From contig NZ_JAUSUB010000044.1 of NCBI RefSeq assembly GCF_030813235.1, forward strand, positions 1 to 35,329: 35,329 nucleotides of DNA. Direction: 5' to 3'. The notes under the pieces were generated by a model. It ran no database searches. It was not told the DNA's origin and worked only from the letters and a program-made list of their open reading frames with translations. Of the stretch, positions 25,827-34,634 are shown piece by piece. The translations under genes were made by a program, and so were the position numbers. The stretch's first letter is position 1. Every line of letters begins with the position of its first letter. Origin of the DNA: Cytobacillus purgationiresistens. Lineage in GTDB: Bacteria; Bacillota; Bacilli; Bacillales; Cytobacillaceae.

Positions 25827-26132
25827 TAACATTGCAATGGGCAATGCCTCCTGCTCTGTATTACCGCTGAGCCGGAAACCCCATGCAAATACTCCGTTCA
25901 TATAATCTATTTTAAAGTATACTCCAGGATCGCCTTCAATTTGATACATTTCACCTGGAATGAATTCATCTGGATTAAGCAAATAGGATTTAGCCATCAC
26001 TGCTTTTCTTTCTAAAACAGCAAATTCATTCAACATCCCCATTTGTTCGGCCTTACGCGCCTTTTCCTTAAGGGAGGCTATCTCCTGCTGAAGTTCATAT
26101 TGGTTCATTGCACTGTATCTTTTTTCTTGCAT
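25806..26132 (-). CDS. yfhH: YfhH, DUF1811 protein
   Basis: Soluble protein of 108 residues. An N-terminal helical hairpin (NQYELQQEIASLKEKARKAEQMG, AVLERKAVMAKSYLLNPDEF) precedes a small SH3-like beta part (GEMYQIEGDPGVYFKIDYMNGVFAWGFR). It is the DUF1811 family; function unknown. It is located beside recX, as in B. subtilis; 67 bases separate the two, with recX ending downstream of this start on the same strand, so recX is transcribed first. Confidence 0.9.
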   Translation of the reverse strand: MQEKRYSAMNQYELQQEIASLKEKARKAEQMGMLNEFAVLERKAVMAKSYLLNPDEFIPGEMYQIEGDPGVYFKIDYMNGVFAWGFRLSGNTEQEALPIAMLKKLERG

Positions 26133-26199
26133 ATCTCTCGCCCCTCTATTATCCTTTTTTCTTCATTAGTAAACTGGATGTTCTCTCAGTTAAATGCGT

Positions 26200-27006
26200 T
26201 CATTGCTCATCTTGTAAATATTGATCAATCAAATCGAATGAAAAACCTTTTCTAAACAAAGACTGCTTCATCTTTTGCCGATATTCAAAGTGAGGAAGAT
26301 TTATATACTTCCTTTCCAGTTTTTCTGCATGGTGACGAAGTGCATCCTGCTCCTCTTCTCCTGCCTTTACCGTATCACTTTCTGCAATGGCCTCACGAAT
26401 AATATCAAAGGAAAAGCCTTTTCTTTGCAGCACTTGTTCAAGCTTTTGTTCCACAATACGAGAAGATTCCCTTTTATATTTATTAATATACTTCCCACAA
26501 ACACGGATGGCAGTATCTAGTTCCTCGCCCCAAGGATACTCTTTCAATGCTGCAGTGATAAGCCTGTCTGATATTCCCTTTTCTCTTAGCTCATTTTTTA
26601 TTTGACCGGAGCCTTTGTCAGTTGTATTCTTTTGCGTTCGAACAAAAGCAATAGCAAATTCTTCATCGTTTAAGAATGAATAGTTGTAGAGCCGATGAAT
26701 TGCTTCCCGAATAATTGGCTCTTCCATATCCTTAGACAATAAATGCTTTCTAACCTCATTCTCAGAACGCATTCTTCTTGCTAAAAATTGAATCCCCATA
26801 TTATAAGCTTTTCGGATATCGTCCTGATAATTAATATCCAATATAGAAAAATCTTCTAACTCTAGACCCTTTTTTAATTGGTGCTTTATAAATACATCTT
26901 CATCTACACTAAAAGCATATTTTTCTCCACCGTTACCGTCATCTAAAAAAATATTATATCGATCTTTATTTTTTTTCTGAACTGTGATTTTTGTGATAAT
27001 AGGCAT
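26200..27006 (-). CDS. recX: RecX, RecA regulator
   Basis: Protein of 268 residues that modulates RecA filaments in recombination and the SOS response. The three-helix RecX repeats are visible: YNMGIQFLARRMRSENEVRKHLL, the central FLNDEEFAIAFVRTQ, and two later repeats with LQRKGFSFDIIREAI and LFRKGFSFDLIDQYL. The ATG at 27004-27006 is chosen: AGAGAGG is eight bases upstream, and the GTG three codons earlier is itself part of that ribosome site. Length is near B. subtilis RecX (264). Confidence 0.94.
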   Translation of the reverse strand: MPIITKITVQKKNKDRYNIFLDDGNGGEKYAFSVDEDVFIKHQLKKGLELEDFSILDINYQDDIRKAYNMGIQFLARRMRSENEVRKHLLSKDMEEPIIREAIHRLYNYSFLNDEEFAIAFVRTQKNTTDKGSGQIKNELREKGISDRLITAALKEYPWGEELDTAIRVCGKYINKYKRESSRIVEQKLEQVLQRKGFSFDIIREAIAESDTVKAGEEEQDALRHHAEKLERKYINLPHFEYRQKMKQSLFRKGFSFDLIDQYLQDEQ

Positions 27007-27207
27007 TTTCTTCACCTCTCTTATTAATGTACCATAAAGAAAAAAGGATTTTATAACGTAAAGACCGAAATGATAAAGAAAAACTAATGATTATGGATAG
27101 TTTTCAAATGTTTACGGGTATAGGTTTATTACTTTAATAAGTTTAGGTCGTTAGCCTTCATCCCTTGTGTTCGCTAGTAACCTTCACATGACAAAGGAGG
27201 AGGAAAA

Positions 27208-28113
27208 ATGAAAATAGCATTGACTGGAGGAACTGGCTTCGTTGGCAATCACCTAACTGCTGCTCTTTTGGCGCAGGATCATGAAGTCTTTATCCTAACA
27301 AGAAATAAAGAAGGAAAAACAGAATGTGAAAATCTCACTTATATTCAATGGCTTAACCCAGAGGACGAACCTGAAATTAAATTGGAAGGGATTGACGTAT
27401 TCATTAACCTTTCAGGAGAATCGATTAATAGCGGTAGATGGACACAGAACAGAAAACTGAGAATTTTAGAAAGCAGAATCTCTTCTACAAAGGAAGTTCT
27501 GAGAATTATCAGCCGGCTGGAGGAAAAGCCTTATACGCTTATAAATGCCAGTGCTGTTGGATACTATGGCACGTCTGTTTCCGAGGTGTTTACGGAAGAG
27601 GATCAGAAGTCAGGGGACGATTTCCTTGCTGAAACCGTGAAGGAGTGGGAGGCTCAAGCAAAGCTTGCTGTAGAATGGGAAATCAGAACAGTCTTTAGCA
27701 GATTTGGGATCATTCTGGATAAAGACAATGGTGCACTCCCTAAGATGGCCTTACCCTATAAAATGTTGGCTGGAGGAACGATTGGTTCAGGTCAGCAGTG
27801 GTTATCCTGGATTCATATTGATGATGTTGTCCAAGCGATGATCTATATCATTAACAATGAACAATTAAAAGGGCCCGTCAATTTCACAGCTCCTTCACCA
27901 GTCACAATGAAAGAATTTGGTCAAACATTAAGCAAAGTACTGAATAAACCACATTGGATGCCTGTTCCTGAATCCATCGTAAAGGTGGCGCTTGGAGAAA
28001 TGAGTTTATTAATCACAAAAGGTCAAAAGGTCCTCCCCAACAAATTAGCTGATAAAGGCTACACATTTCTTTATGATGATCTGAAATCCGCATTGCAAGC
28101 CATCTATGATTAA
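27208..28113 (+). CDS. yfhF: YfhF, TIGR01777-family SDR epimerase-like protein
   Basis: Protein of 301 residues with an N-terminal NAD(P)-binding Rossmann motif GGTGFVG (7-13) and INASAVGYYG in place of the usual active-site segment. INLSGESINSGRW and HIDDVVQAMIYI are typical of the TIGR01777 (YfcH/SulA-like) family, and the last 50 residues form the DUF1731 tail. The reaction is unknown; links to cell division come only from old annotations. AAAGGAGGAGG gives a very strong ribosome site. It is divergent from recX. The region upstream (27016-27207) is AT-rich with no firm promoter. Confidence 0.9.
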   Translation: MKIALTGGTGFVGNHLTAALLAQDHEVFILTRNKEGKTECENLTYIQWLNPEDEPEIKLEGIDVFINLSGESINSGRWTQNRKLRILESRISSTKEVLRIISRLEEKPYTLINASAVGYYGTSVSEVFTEEDQKSGDDFLAETVKEWEAQAKLAVEWEIRTVFSRFGIILDKDNGALPKMALPYKMLAGGTIGSGQQWLSWIHIDDVVQAMIYIINNEQLKGPVNFTAPSPVTMKEFGQTLSKVLNKPHWMPVPESIVKVALGEMSLLITKGQKVLPNKLADKGYTFLYDDLKSALQAIYD

Positions 28114-28183
28114 TGGGTATTTTTTCTTTTCTTTAAGGAGAAAATAACTAAAGTCCATAAAATATTGGAAGGGTGTTGTACAG

Positions 28184-28315
28184 ATGGCAGCAGATAAAAG
28201 AAGAAAAGAAAAAGTAAAAAAAGGTTTATCAAGCATGCAGGAAGTAACATATTCCAGTGAATTTAAAAGAGCCGATCGTGCAGGCGGAAACTCAAGCGGA
28301 CGATCCAAGCATTAA
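28184..28315 (+). CDS. yfhE: YfhE-family small protein
   Basis: Basic protein of 43 residues: MAADKRRKEKVKKGLSSMQE, then YSSEFKRADRAGG, the core of the YfhE family. GGAAGGG lies ten bases before ATG. It stands between yfhF and yfhD, the B. subtilis order. Function unknown; no membrane segment. Confidence 0.8.
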   Translation: MAADKRRKEKVKKGLSSMQEVTYSSEFKRADRAGGNSSGRSKH

Positions 28316-28412
28316 TTACCACCATTACCTAGGTGCACATTGTGGAAACATAAAAGGGCGGAAACAATTAATATAAAGTTTCCCATAACTTTTTAATCAA
28401 AGGAGTTTTACA

Positions 28413-28562
28413 ATGGGGCGTTCTAGAGGACAAAGAACAAGAGACAAAAATAAATCTTCACTACCACAAGTTCCAAAAAACTTAAAAACAACTGTACAAA
28501 ATGAAGAGTTTTCAGCAGAATTTTCTGATCAAACACATCTTAACAAACATAAAAAGCAATAA
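28413..28562 (+). CDS. yfhD: YfhD-family small protein
   Basis: Hydrophilic protein of 49 residues. MGRSRGQRTRDKNKSSLPQV and EFSAEFSDQ match the YfhD family pattern (basic start, LPQVP, acidic EEFSxEF). AAAGGAG lies eight bases before ATG. B. subtilis YfhD is slightly longer. Function unknown. It is the last gene of the yfhF-yfhE-yfhD run, followed by a terminator. Confidence 0.8.
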   Translation: MGRSRGQRTRDKNKSSLPQVPKNLKTTVQNEEFSAEFSDQTHLNKHKKQ

Positions 28563-28570
28563 GATAAAGC

Positions 28571-28602
28571 GAGGGTGACTTTTATCAAGTCACTCTCTTC
28601 TT
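28571..28602 (+). terminator. Rho-independent terminator of yfhD
   Basis: GAGGGTGACTT (28571-28581) and AAGTCACTCTC (28587-28597) form an 11-bp stem with one G-T pair, followed by TTCTTTTT. It separates yfhD from the convergent yfiC. Confidence 0.92.
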
Positions 28603-28603
28603 T

Positions 28604-30430
28604 TTACCCTATTTGCTTCTTGCCATGAAGCTGATAGTAAAAGCCTTTTTCTCTAAGCAAATTGGCATGAGTTCCCTCTTCAATAATCTTACCGCTTTGC
28701 AGGACGAAAATTCGATCAGCATTTTGAATCGTATTTAATCGATGGGCAATTACAAAGCTTGTTCTTCCCTTCATCAACTGCTGCAGCGCTTCTTGAATTT
28801 TCAACTCTGTCACGGTATCAATACTGCTGGTAGCTTCATCTAATACAAGGATAGATGGCTGAGCAAGGAAAGCACGGGCAATTGAAATAAGCTGCTTTTG
28901 ACCCTGACTGATGCCATTGCCATTATTCTGCAAAGCTGTATCATATTGATTTGGTAGTTTCATGATAAAGGAATGGGCATTAGCTAGCTTAGCTGCTTCT
29001 ATCACCTCTTCATCAGTTGCTTCTAGCCTGCCATAGCGAATATTCTCCCGAACGGTCCCTTGAAATAGAAAGGAATCTTGAAGAACAAAGCCCATATGCT
29101 TCCGCAAGCTTTCCTTTTTAATAGTAGAAATATCTATGCCATCGATTAGAATGGTCCCTGCATTTACTTCATAAAATCGGGAAAGAAGATTAATAATCGT
29201 CGTTTTCCCTGCTCCAGTTGGGCCGACAAAAGCAATGGTCTGTCCAGGAGAAGCAAGAAGATCGATATGATTTAAAGTATTTCTATTTCCTTCATATGCG
29301 AAAGAAACATCACGAAACTCCACTTCACCTTTCACATCTTCTAAAACACGCTTATTTAATTCCTGCTTCAATTCATCTTGCTCATCAATAATATCAAACA
29401 CTCTCTCTGCTCCTGCTATTGCAGAAAAAAGCGTATTGAACTGGTTGGCCAAATCATTTAAAGGTCTAGTAAACTGCCGGGAATACTCTGTGAAAATAAC
29501 GATAACCCCGATGCTTACTGCTCCATTCAATGCTAAAACCCCTCCAACACCCGCAATAATTGCAAAGCTTAAATTATTTAACATATTCATTAGTTTTGGA
29601 ATGAACCCAGAATAGGTCTGCGCCCAGAAACCAGAATTTTTCAGTCTATCCCCTTTTTCTATAAACTCATTAATCACCTTTTGCTCCTGTGAAAAGGTTT
29701 TAATGATTTTTTGTCCGGAAATAGTCTCTTCTATAAATCCATTCAGTTCGCCTAGGTTTCTTTGCTGCTCCTTAAATAATTTGCTCGTTCTCTTTGTAAT
29801 CCACTTCATGCCATAGAACATGAGCGGAACAATAATTAATGTTAGTAATGTCAAAAGCGGACTTAGCCAAAGCATCACAGCGATTGTGCCTACAAGGGTT
29901 AATACACTTGAGAAAATTTGAATGATTGAGCTATTTAATGTCGAACTCACATTCTCAATATCATTTGTTACCCTGCTCATTAATTCCCCCAGCTGCCTTT
30001 TATCAAAAAACGGAATAGGGAGTTTTTGGATTTGTTGAAAAAGATCAGCTCTCATAGAATAAACCGTCTCTTGAGCAACCCCTATCATCCAAAAGTTTTG
30101 CAGCCAAAGTGATAGCGAATGGATAATATAAATAACACCCAGTGCAATCAATAGCCGAACAAAGTAGCTGCCCTCTCTTGTAACCAAATATTGATCAATG
30201 GCCACACCAACTAGGAATGGACCCAATAATGCGAGCGCTGAGCTAACCACTACCATTAAAAGAACTAGAAATAACATACGTTTGCTATAAGCAAGGTACA
30301 TCCATATTCGCATTAATACAGCTGAGGCGTTTTTCGGCTTACTCTTTTTTCCTTTTGTTTCTATGAGAGCCCCGTCAGACTGAAGTGGTATTTTTTTATG
30401 TTTAAAAGGCTCACTTAGTTTGGTAAGCAA
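28604..30430 (-). CDS. yfiC: YfiC-type subunit of a heterodimeric ABC multidrug exporter
   Basis: Half-transporter of 608 residues with a charged N-terminal extension, six membrane helices (about 50-330) and an ATPase. Walker A GPTGAGKT (403-410), Walker B ILVLDE with catalytic Glu532 and switch His563 are intact, but the signature reads ISQGQ (507-511) in place of LSGGQ. Start TTG at 30428-30430, nine bases after GAGGAGG, overlapping the upstream partner gene by 20 bases, so the two are translationally coupled. Lengths (608 and 579) and order fit B. subtilis YfiB-YfiC; BmrC/BmrD are alternatives. Drug specificity cannot be read from sequence. Confidence 0.88.
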   Translation of the reverse strand: MLTKLSEPFKHKKIPLQSDGALIETKGKKSKPKNASAVLMRIWMYLAYSKRMLFLVLLMVVVSSALALLGPFLVGVAIDQYLVTREGSYFVRLLIALGVIYIIHSLSLWLQNFWMIGVAQETVYSMRADLFQQIQKLPIPFFDKRQLGELMSRVTNDIENVSSTLNSSIIQIFSSVLTLVGTIAVMLWLSPLLTLLTLIIVPLMFYGMKWITKRTSKLFKEQQRNLGELNGFIEETISGQKIIKTFSQEQKVINEFIEKGDRLKNSGFWAQTYSGFIPKLMNMLNNLSFAIIAGVGGVLALNGAVSIGVIVIFTEYSRQFTRPLNDLANQFNTLFSAIAGAERVFDIIDEQDELKQELNKRVLEDVKGEVEFRDVSFAYEGNRNTLNHIDLLASPGQTIAFVGPTGAGKTTIINLLSRFYEVNAGTILIDGIDISTIKKESLRKHMGFVLQDSFLFQGTVRENIRYGRLEATDEEVIEAAKLANAHSFIMKLPNQYDTALQNNGNGISQGQKQLISIARAFLAQPSILVLDEATSSIDTVTELKIQEALQQLMKGRTSFVIAHRLNTIQNADRIFVLQSGKIIEEGTHANLLREKGFYYQLHGKKQIG

Positions 30431-32150
30431 TCTGTTCGACCTCCTCTTCAGACTGTGATACGGATATTTGCCGGTAAAGATTAGAAGTCAACAGCAGCTC
30501 CTCATGTTTTCCTTCCGCTAATAGCGCACCCTCATCAAGCAGAAGGATTTTATCAGCTTTCTTTGCTGTGCTTATTTTTTGGGTGATAAGCAATGTTGTA
30601 CAATCATACTTTTTAATGGCCTTCAGTAATTTAGCTTCCGTTTGCATATCTAATGCACTCGTACTATCATCTAAAAGCAGAATTTTCGGATTCCTGACAA
30701 GCGCTCTTGCAACGGATAGACGCTGCTTTTGCCCGCCTGACAGGTTGACTCCTTTCTGTCCAATTCTTGTATCATATTGATCAGGAAGGCTCATAATCGT
30801 TTCATGTATTTGGGCATTCTCTGCTGCTTCTATTATTTCTCCTATAGTGGCATCCTCTTTCCCCCAGGATATATTCTCCCGTACAGTCCCGCTGAATAAC
30901 ATCGCCTCTTGAGGAGCAAATCCAATTTTTCTTCGAAGCCAGTCCGTTCTTAATTCCTTTACATCTTCCCCATCGATGAGAACTTTCCCTGATGAGGTAT
31001 GATAGAGCCGAGGAATCAATTGAAATAATGAGCTTTTTCCAGACCCTGTAGCACCGAGAACAGCAACAGTCGATCCTGCCTTGATTTGAAAATCAATCTC
31101 CTTCAACACTGAGCCGGGAGTATCTGGATATTTAAAGGAGACTTGTTTGAATTCAATGGCACCATCCATATGTACATTTTTCTTTGTTTCCTTTTTGTCG
31201 TTTAGATCACCAGAAGCTTCAAGTACTTCAACAATTCTTTCCGAAGAGGCCCTTGCCCGGGAAATTGCCATAATAATAAAAGAAAACATTGAAAAAGCAG
31301 TAGTCATTCTTGTCGCATAATTGATAATTGCAACCACCTCGCCGACTTGAACATCACCGCCAATGATTTGATTTCTTCCAAACCAAAGCACAACCAAGAT
31401 ACAAAGGTTCATGAATAAAAACAGCACTGGCATTGCTACTTCCATTAACCTTAAAGCTTTAACTGTATCGACTTTCAAGCTGCCACTTACTTTGGAAAAT
31501 CGTTTCACTTCATGATTGCGTCTAATAAAGGCTTTTATTAGACGTATCCCTACCAGGTTTTCCTGCATGACATTATTGACAGTATCTAATTTTGCCTGGA
31601 CACGCTTAAACATCACCCCGCCTTTTTTCATCACATAGATTAGAAAAATAACCAGGATAGGCACAACAGCAGTAAAAATCAAAGCAAGTTTCCAGTTGAC
31701 AAAGAATGACATGATCAAGCTACCTACTACTAACAGAGGAGCCCTTAACATAATCCTTAAACCCATAAAAACTGTATTTTGTACCTGGGTAACATCATTA
31801 GTCATCCTGGTGATTAATGATGACGTCGGAAATTGATTAAAATTAGCAAATGAAAAGGATTGAATCTTTGTCATTAAACCTTTTCTAATATCGAACCCCA
31901 GACTTTGACTAACATGAGCTGCATAATATGAATTAATCACACCTGAAGCAAACGCAACAACCGATACCACAATCATCGCAATTCCCCAAACTAGAACGAC
32001 ATTTATATCATTCATTAATATCCCATCATCAATAATTTTACCTATCAATAAAGGCTGCAAAAGTTCAACTGATAATTCGGTAAGCATTAAAAAAAGTGCA
32101 AATACAACTGCCATTCGGTAAGGCTTTAAAAAAGATAAGACCTTCAACAT
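30411..32150 (-). CDS. yfiB: YfiB-type subunit of a heterodimeric ABC multidrug exporter
   Basis: Half-transporter of 579 residues with six membrane helices (about 12-300) and an ATPase. Walker A GATGSGKS (366-373) and signature LSGGQ (470-474) are complete, but the catalytic Glu after Walker B is Asp495 (LLLDDSTSALD) and the switch His is Gln524 (LITQK). It is thus the catalytically degenerate partner; the YfiC-type subunit supplies the active Walker B and this one the good signature. GGGGG precedes the ATG by about eight bases. First gene of the two-gene operon; no regulator lies beside it. Confidence 0.88.
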   Translation of the reverse strand: MLKVLSFLKPYRMAVVFALFLMLTELSVELLQPLLIGKIIDDGILMNDINVVLVWGIAMIVVSVVAFASGVINSYYAAHVSQSLGFDIRKGLMTKIQSFSFANFNQFPTSSLITRMTNDVTQVQNTVFMGLRIMLRAPLLVVGSLIMSFFVNWKLALIFTAVVPILVIFLIYVMKKGGVMFKRVQAKLDTVNNVMQENLVGIRLIKAFIRRNHEVKRFSKVSGSLKVDTVKALRLMEVAMPVLFLFMNLCILVVLWFGRNQIIGGDVQVGEVVAIINYATRMTTAFSMFSFIIMAISRARASSERIVEVLEASGDLNDKKETKKNVHMDGAIEFKQVSFKYPDTPGSVLKEIDFQIKAGSTVAVLGATGSGKSSLFQLIPRLYHTSSGKVLIDGEDVKELRTDWLRRKIGFAPQEAMLFSGTVRENISWGKEDATIGEIIEAAENAQIHETIMSLPDQYDTRIGQKGVNLSGGQKQRLSVARALVRNPKILLLDDSTSALDMQTEAKLLKAIKKYDCTTLLITQKISTAKKADKILLLDEGALLAEGKHEELLLTSNLYRQISVSQSEEEVEQIAYQTK

Positions 32151-32275
32151 TTAGATAGCCCCCATGATGTATTCAGAAATAACCAACTACTTCGTTTTCC
32201 TAAATAAGATATATGAACTATCATATCTCTTTTTACAAAATTTTTAAATAATTCATTAGGATTTTTATTTAGTCT

Positions 32276-32303
32276 TTGATATGTTAAAATTTTATGATAT
32301 AAA
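32276..32303 (+). promoter_or_regulatory. Putative promoter of the YisP-like gene
   Basis: TTGATA (32276-32281) and TATAAA (32298-32303) are spaced by 16 bases. A second candidate follows: TTGAAA (32321-32326) and TAAATT (32344-32349), spaced by 17. Both lie in the AT-rich gap between divergent yfiB and the YisP-like gene. Which one is used cannot be decided here. Confidence 0.45.
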
Positions 32304-32409
32304 CAATTCATGTTTTTGTATTGAAATTTTGACTTTACTTAAATAAATTATCCTCATTTAGTAAAAAATATAGATGAGAATAGAATATAAAAAAAGGATG
32401 CGATTCAGG

Positions 32410-33246
32410 GTGAGCGAAAGAAACAACGTACATGAAGTACATAACGATGCAATTGATATTCTTAAGGAGACAAGCCGTACTTTTTTTATCCCAATTAGCC
32501 TCTTATCTCCTGGATTAAAAGAATCTGTTGCTTCTGCCTATTTATGCATGCGTGCAATCGATGAGATTGAAGATCATCCACAGCTTGAACCTCAAGTAAA
32601 ACGTAATTTGCTATATTCTACGAGTGAAATTTTGAAGACAAAACCCTTTGATGGTCAAGCCTTGCATACAATATATGCTCCTTACCAACAGTCACTACCA
32701 GAAGTTACCCTACGTTTAAGCGACTGGATTAGCTATTGTCCTGAAGAAATCAGAAATGAAGTATTAAACTCAACATCGATCATGGCCGAAGGAATGGGAG
32801 ATTGGGTCAAAAAGGATTGGAACATTAAAACAGAAGAGGATCTAGATCAATACACTTATACGGTTGCCGGATTAGTTGGAGTAATGTTAACTGATATTTG
32901 GAAATGGTATGATCAAACGAAGGCCAATAAGGACCTTGGCATTGGCTTCGGACGAGGTCTGCAAGCAGTCAATATCCTCCGTAACTATAAAGAAGACGAA
33001 GAACGCGGGGTAAGCTTCTTTCCTGAAGGATGGACATTAGACGATATGTTTGAATACGCCCGCCGCAACCTGGACTTAGCTGATCGATATGTCAAAGACT
33101 TAAAAACTGATACCATCGTTAACTTCTGTCAAATCCCATTAGCCCTTGCTCATGGAACGATGAAGGCATTAACAGATGGAAGAGAAAAAATGACGAGAAA
33201 TGAAGTAAATGACATGGTTAGTAAGGTCATAACAAAAACTTCATGA
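32410..33246 (+). CDS. yisP: YisP-like squalene/phytoene synthase homologue
   Basis: Soluble, all-helical prenyl-diphosphate enzyme of 278 residues. LKETSRTFFIPIS and the first Asp-rich motif DEIED (51-55) are clear. The second motif, usually NILRDxxED, reads NILRNYKED with Asn192. B. subtilis YisP has the same change and acts as a farnesyl-diphosphate phosphatase that makes farnesol, not as a squalene synthase. EEDLDQYTYTVAGLVG and GRGLQAVNILRN also match YisP. GTG at 32410 is preferred, since AAAGGA lies about eleven bases upstream; the ATG at 32374 has no ribosome site. No other terpenoid gene is nearby. Confidence 0.9.
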   Translation: MSERNNVHEVHNDAIDILKETSRTFFIPISLLSPGLKESVASAYLCMRAIDEIEDHPQLEPQVKRNLLYSTSEILKTKPFDGQALHTIYAPYQQSLPEVTLRLSDWISYCPEEIRNEVLNSTSIMAEGMGDWVKKDWNIKTEEDLDQYTYTVAGLVGVMLTDIWKWYDQTKANKDLGIGFGRGLQAVNILRNYKEDEERGVSFFPEGWTLDDMFEYARRNLDLADRYVKDLKTDTIVNFCQIPLALAHGTMKALTDGREKMTRNEVNDMVSKVITKTS

Positions 33247-33330
33247 AGCAATGAGCCGATAGCCTCGTGCAGCCTAGACAAGCATAAAACGTGTATGACC
33301 AGAGAGGCTTGAGTATCTCCTCACGACCAT

Positions 33331-33368
33331 AAAAAATGTCTGGAGAGAGTATTCTCCAGACATTTTTT
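33331..33368. terminator. Bidirectional terminator between the YisP-like gene and the SMR operon
   Basis: AAAAAATGTCTGGAGA (33331-33346) and TCTCCAGACATTTTTT (33353-33368) form a perfect 16-bp stem with a 6-base loop. A/T-runs at the ends make it work on both strands. The SMR gene stop lies at its edge. Confidence 0.94.
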
Positions 33369-33678
33369 ATGATATAAGCTTTAAACCAACAGCAGATGCA
33401 AGAATTAATGCAATACAGACAAGTCGTTTCCAATCCTTTGCTTCATCAAATAAGAACATCCCCACTAATGCAGCCCCTACGGTTCCAATCCCTGTCCAAA
33501 TGGCATAGGCAGTCCCCATTGGTATGGCTGTCATTGCATAGGACAGGAGACTAAAGCTAATGCCAAATGCAATTAGGAGATAAATGAGTGCACTCCATTG
33601 CTTCATTGCAACTTTTTTTAAATTATAGACTCCAAAAACTTCAAATCCACCTGCGATAATTAACGCGAACCAATGCAT
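33367..33678 (-). CDS. SMR efflux protein, second subunit of a pair
   Basis: Four-helix small multidrug resistance protein of 103 residues in the plasma membrane. The coupling Glu13 lies in LIIAGGFEVFG, and GTAYAIWTGIGTVGAALVGMF is the typical helix-3 block. It resembles the shorter partner of paired SMR exporters (YkkD/YvdR type), and the block is also close to guanidinium exporters (Gdx). Its ATG overlaps the stop of the first SMR gene by one base (TAATG). Pairing suggests a heterodimer with its neighbour. The substrate (quaternary ammonium, guanidinium or other cation) is open. Confidence 0.9.
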   Translation of the reverse strand: MHWFALIIAGGFEVFGVYNLKKVAMKQWSALIYLLIAFGISFSLLSYAMTAIPMGTAYAIWTGIGTVGAALVGMFLFDEAKDWKRLVCIALILASAVGLKLIS

Positions 33679-34028
33679 TATGCAGCGCCTCCTTCCTCTG
33701 TTGCATTTGAATCAGAATCCGATAAGAGCTTGAGCCCTATTACTCCGATAAGCAGGGTACCAACCAAAACGATTTTTAATGGATTAAACGGCTCTCCGAA
33801 TATAAGCATTTCCACCAATACCGTTCCCGCTGTTCCCAGTCCTGCAAAGACGGCATAAACTGTACCCACTGGCAAACGGCTAGTTGCTATAATTAATACA
33901 AAGAAGCTCAAAGCAATCATTACACCTGTGAAAATCCACTCAATTGGCGTTTCTGAATATTTGAGACCCGATACCCAGACCACTTCAAGTATTCCTGCTA
34001 ATAAAACATAAAACCAGTGCTTTGTCAT
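33678..34028 (-). CDS. SMR efflux protein, first subunit of a pair
   Basis: Four-helix SMR protein of 116 residues. The coupling Glu15 lies in LLAGILEVVWVSGLKYS, a SugE/Gdx-like start; PVGTVYAVFAGLGTAGTVLVEMLIFGEP is helix 3 plus loop. The soluble C-terminal tail (SDSDSNATEEGGAA) is longer than in its partner. The ATG overlaps the stop of the TetR gene by four bases (ATGA), so all three genes are translationally coupled. Order and content match the B. subtilis yvdT-yvdS-yvdR arrangement. Confidence 0.9.
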   Translation of the reverse strand: MTKHWFYVLLAGILEVVWVSGLKYSETPIEWIFTGVMIALSFFVLIIATSRLPVGTVYAVFAGLGTAGTVLVEMLIFGEPFNPLKIVLVGTLLIGVIGLKLLSDSDSNATEEGGAA

Positions 34029-34624
34029 TTCTCATCTGCTCCTTTCCCTGTTGTTAGTAATCCCCGCCAAAATATTGGCCATGTTGCGCTGAAGCGTTTC
34101 AGAAAATACTCTTCTCCATTAAACATAAGCTCAATAACTGATCCATCAACAATTGTTATATACGCTAACGCTTCATCCATAAAATCATCAGACCTATTAG
34201 AGTCATTAGTCAACTGATTCTTAAGCACTCTAGCTAACAGACGCTGCATTTGGTGAAAAAACGGATTTACAAAATCCATCACTTCCCGATTTAACTTAGA
34301 AGGTGGAAAATAAGAGATCCTCAACAGAAATTTCGCGTGCTCATTTTCTCTATTTTCCTCTGCCATCCAAGTAAAGAACCCTTTCAGGCGATTTTCTAAA
34401 GGGTTTTCTTTTTGCGAAAGAAAATAAGAAAACATTCTTCTTTTTTCTGTATCAAGAACATATTTAACTACAGCAATAAACAATTCGTCTTTGCCTTTAT
34501 AATGTGCATAAATGGAGGGTTTTTTTATCCCTACATCTTTAGCTATTTTGCTTAATGACGCACCTTCATAACCATCCTTTGCAAAATGTATAAGCGCAGC
34601 ATCACGAATTAATTCAGCACTCAT
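34025..34624 (-). CDS. TetR-family repressor of the SMR operon
   Basis: Protein of 199 residues. The N-terminal DNA-binding domain is typical: AALIHFAKDGYEGASLSKIAKDVGIKKPSIYAHYKGKDELF, with the helix-turn-helix at about 24-43. The C-terminal ligand domain has no assigned family. GGAGG lies three to four bases before ATG. It is first in the operon, and a perfect inverted repeat sits just downstream of its -10, so it most likely represses its own operon and is released by a substrate of the pump. Similar in placement to B. subtilis YvdT. Confidence 0.9.
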   Translation of the reverse strand: MSAELIRDAALIHFAKDGYEGASLSKIAKDVGIKKPSIYAHYKGKDELFIAVVKYVLDTEKRRMFSYFLSQKENPLENRLKGFFTWMAEENRENEHAKFLLRISYFPPSKLNREVMDFVNPFFHQMQRLLARVLKNQLTNDSNRSDDFMDEALAYITIVDGSVIELMFNGEEYFLKRFSATWPIFWRGLLTTGKGADEK

Positions 34625-34634
34625 TCCTCCACCT

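Noticed and set aside
27100..27121. Sigma-B promoter before yfhF (GTTTTC and GGGTAT)
   Set aside because: The GGGTAT is good, but the spacing of ten bases is too short for the sigma-B consensus and the -35 is imperfect.
33246..33370. Guanidine (ykkC) riboswitch for the SMR genes
   Set aside because: This side is downstream of the SMR genes. Their true upstream region (34625-34690) holds only a promoter and a TetR dyad, with no space for a riboswitch.
33227..33433. Small cysteine-rich frame at the terminator
   Set aside because: It runs through the bidirectional terminator and the SMR gene end, and has no ribosome site.
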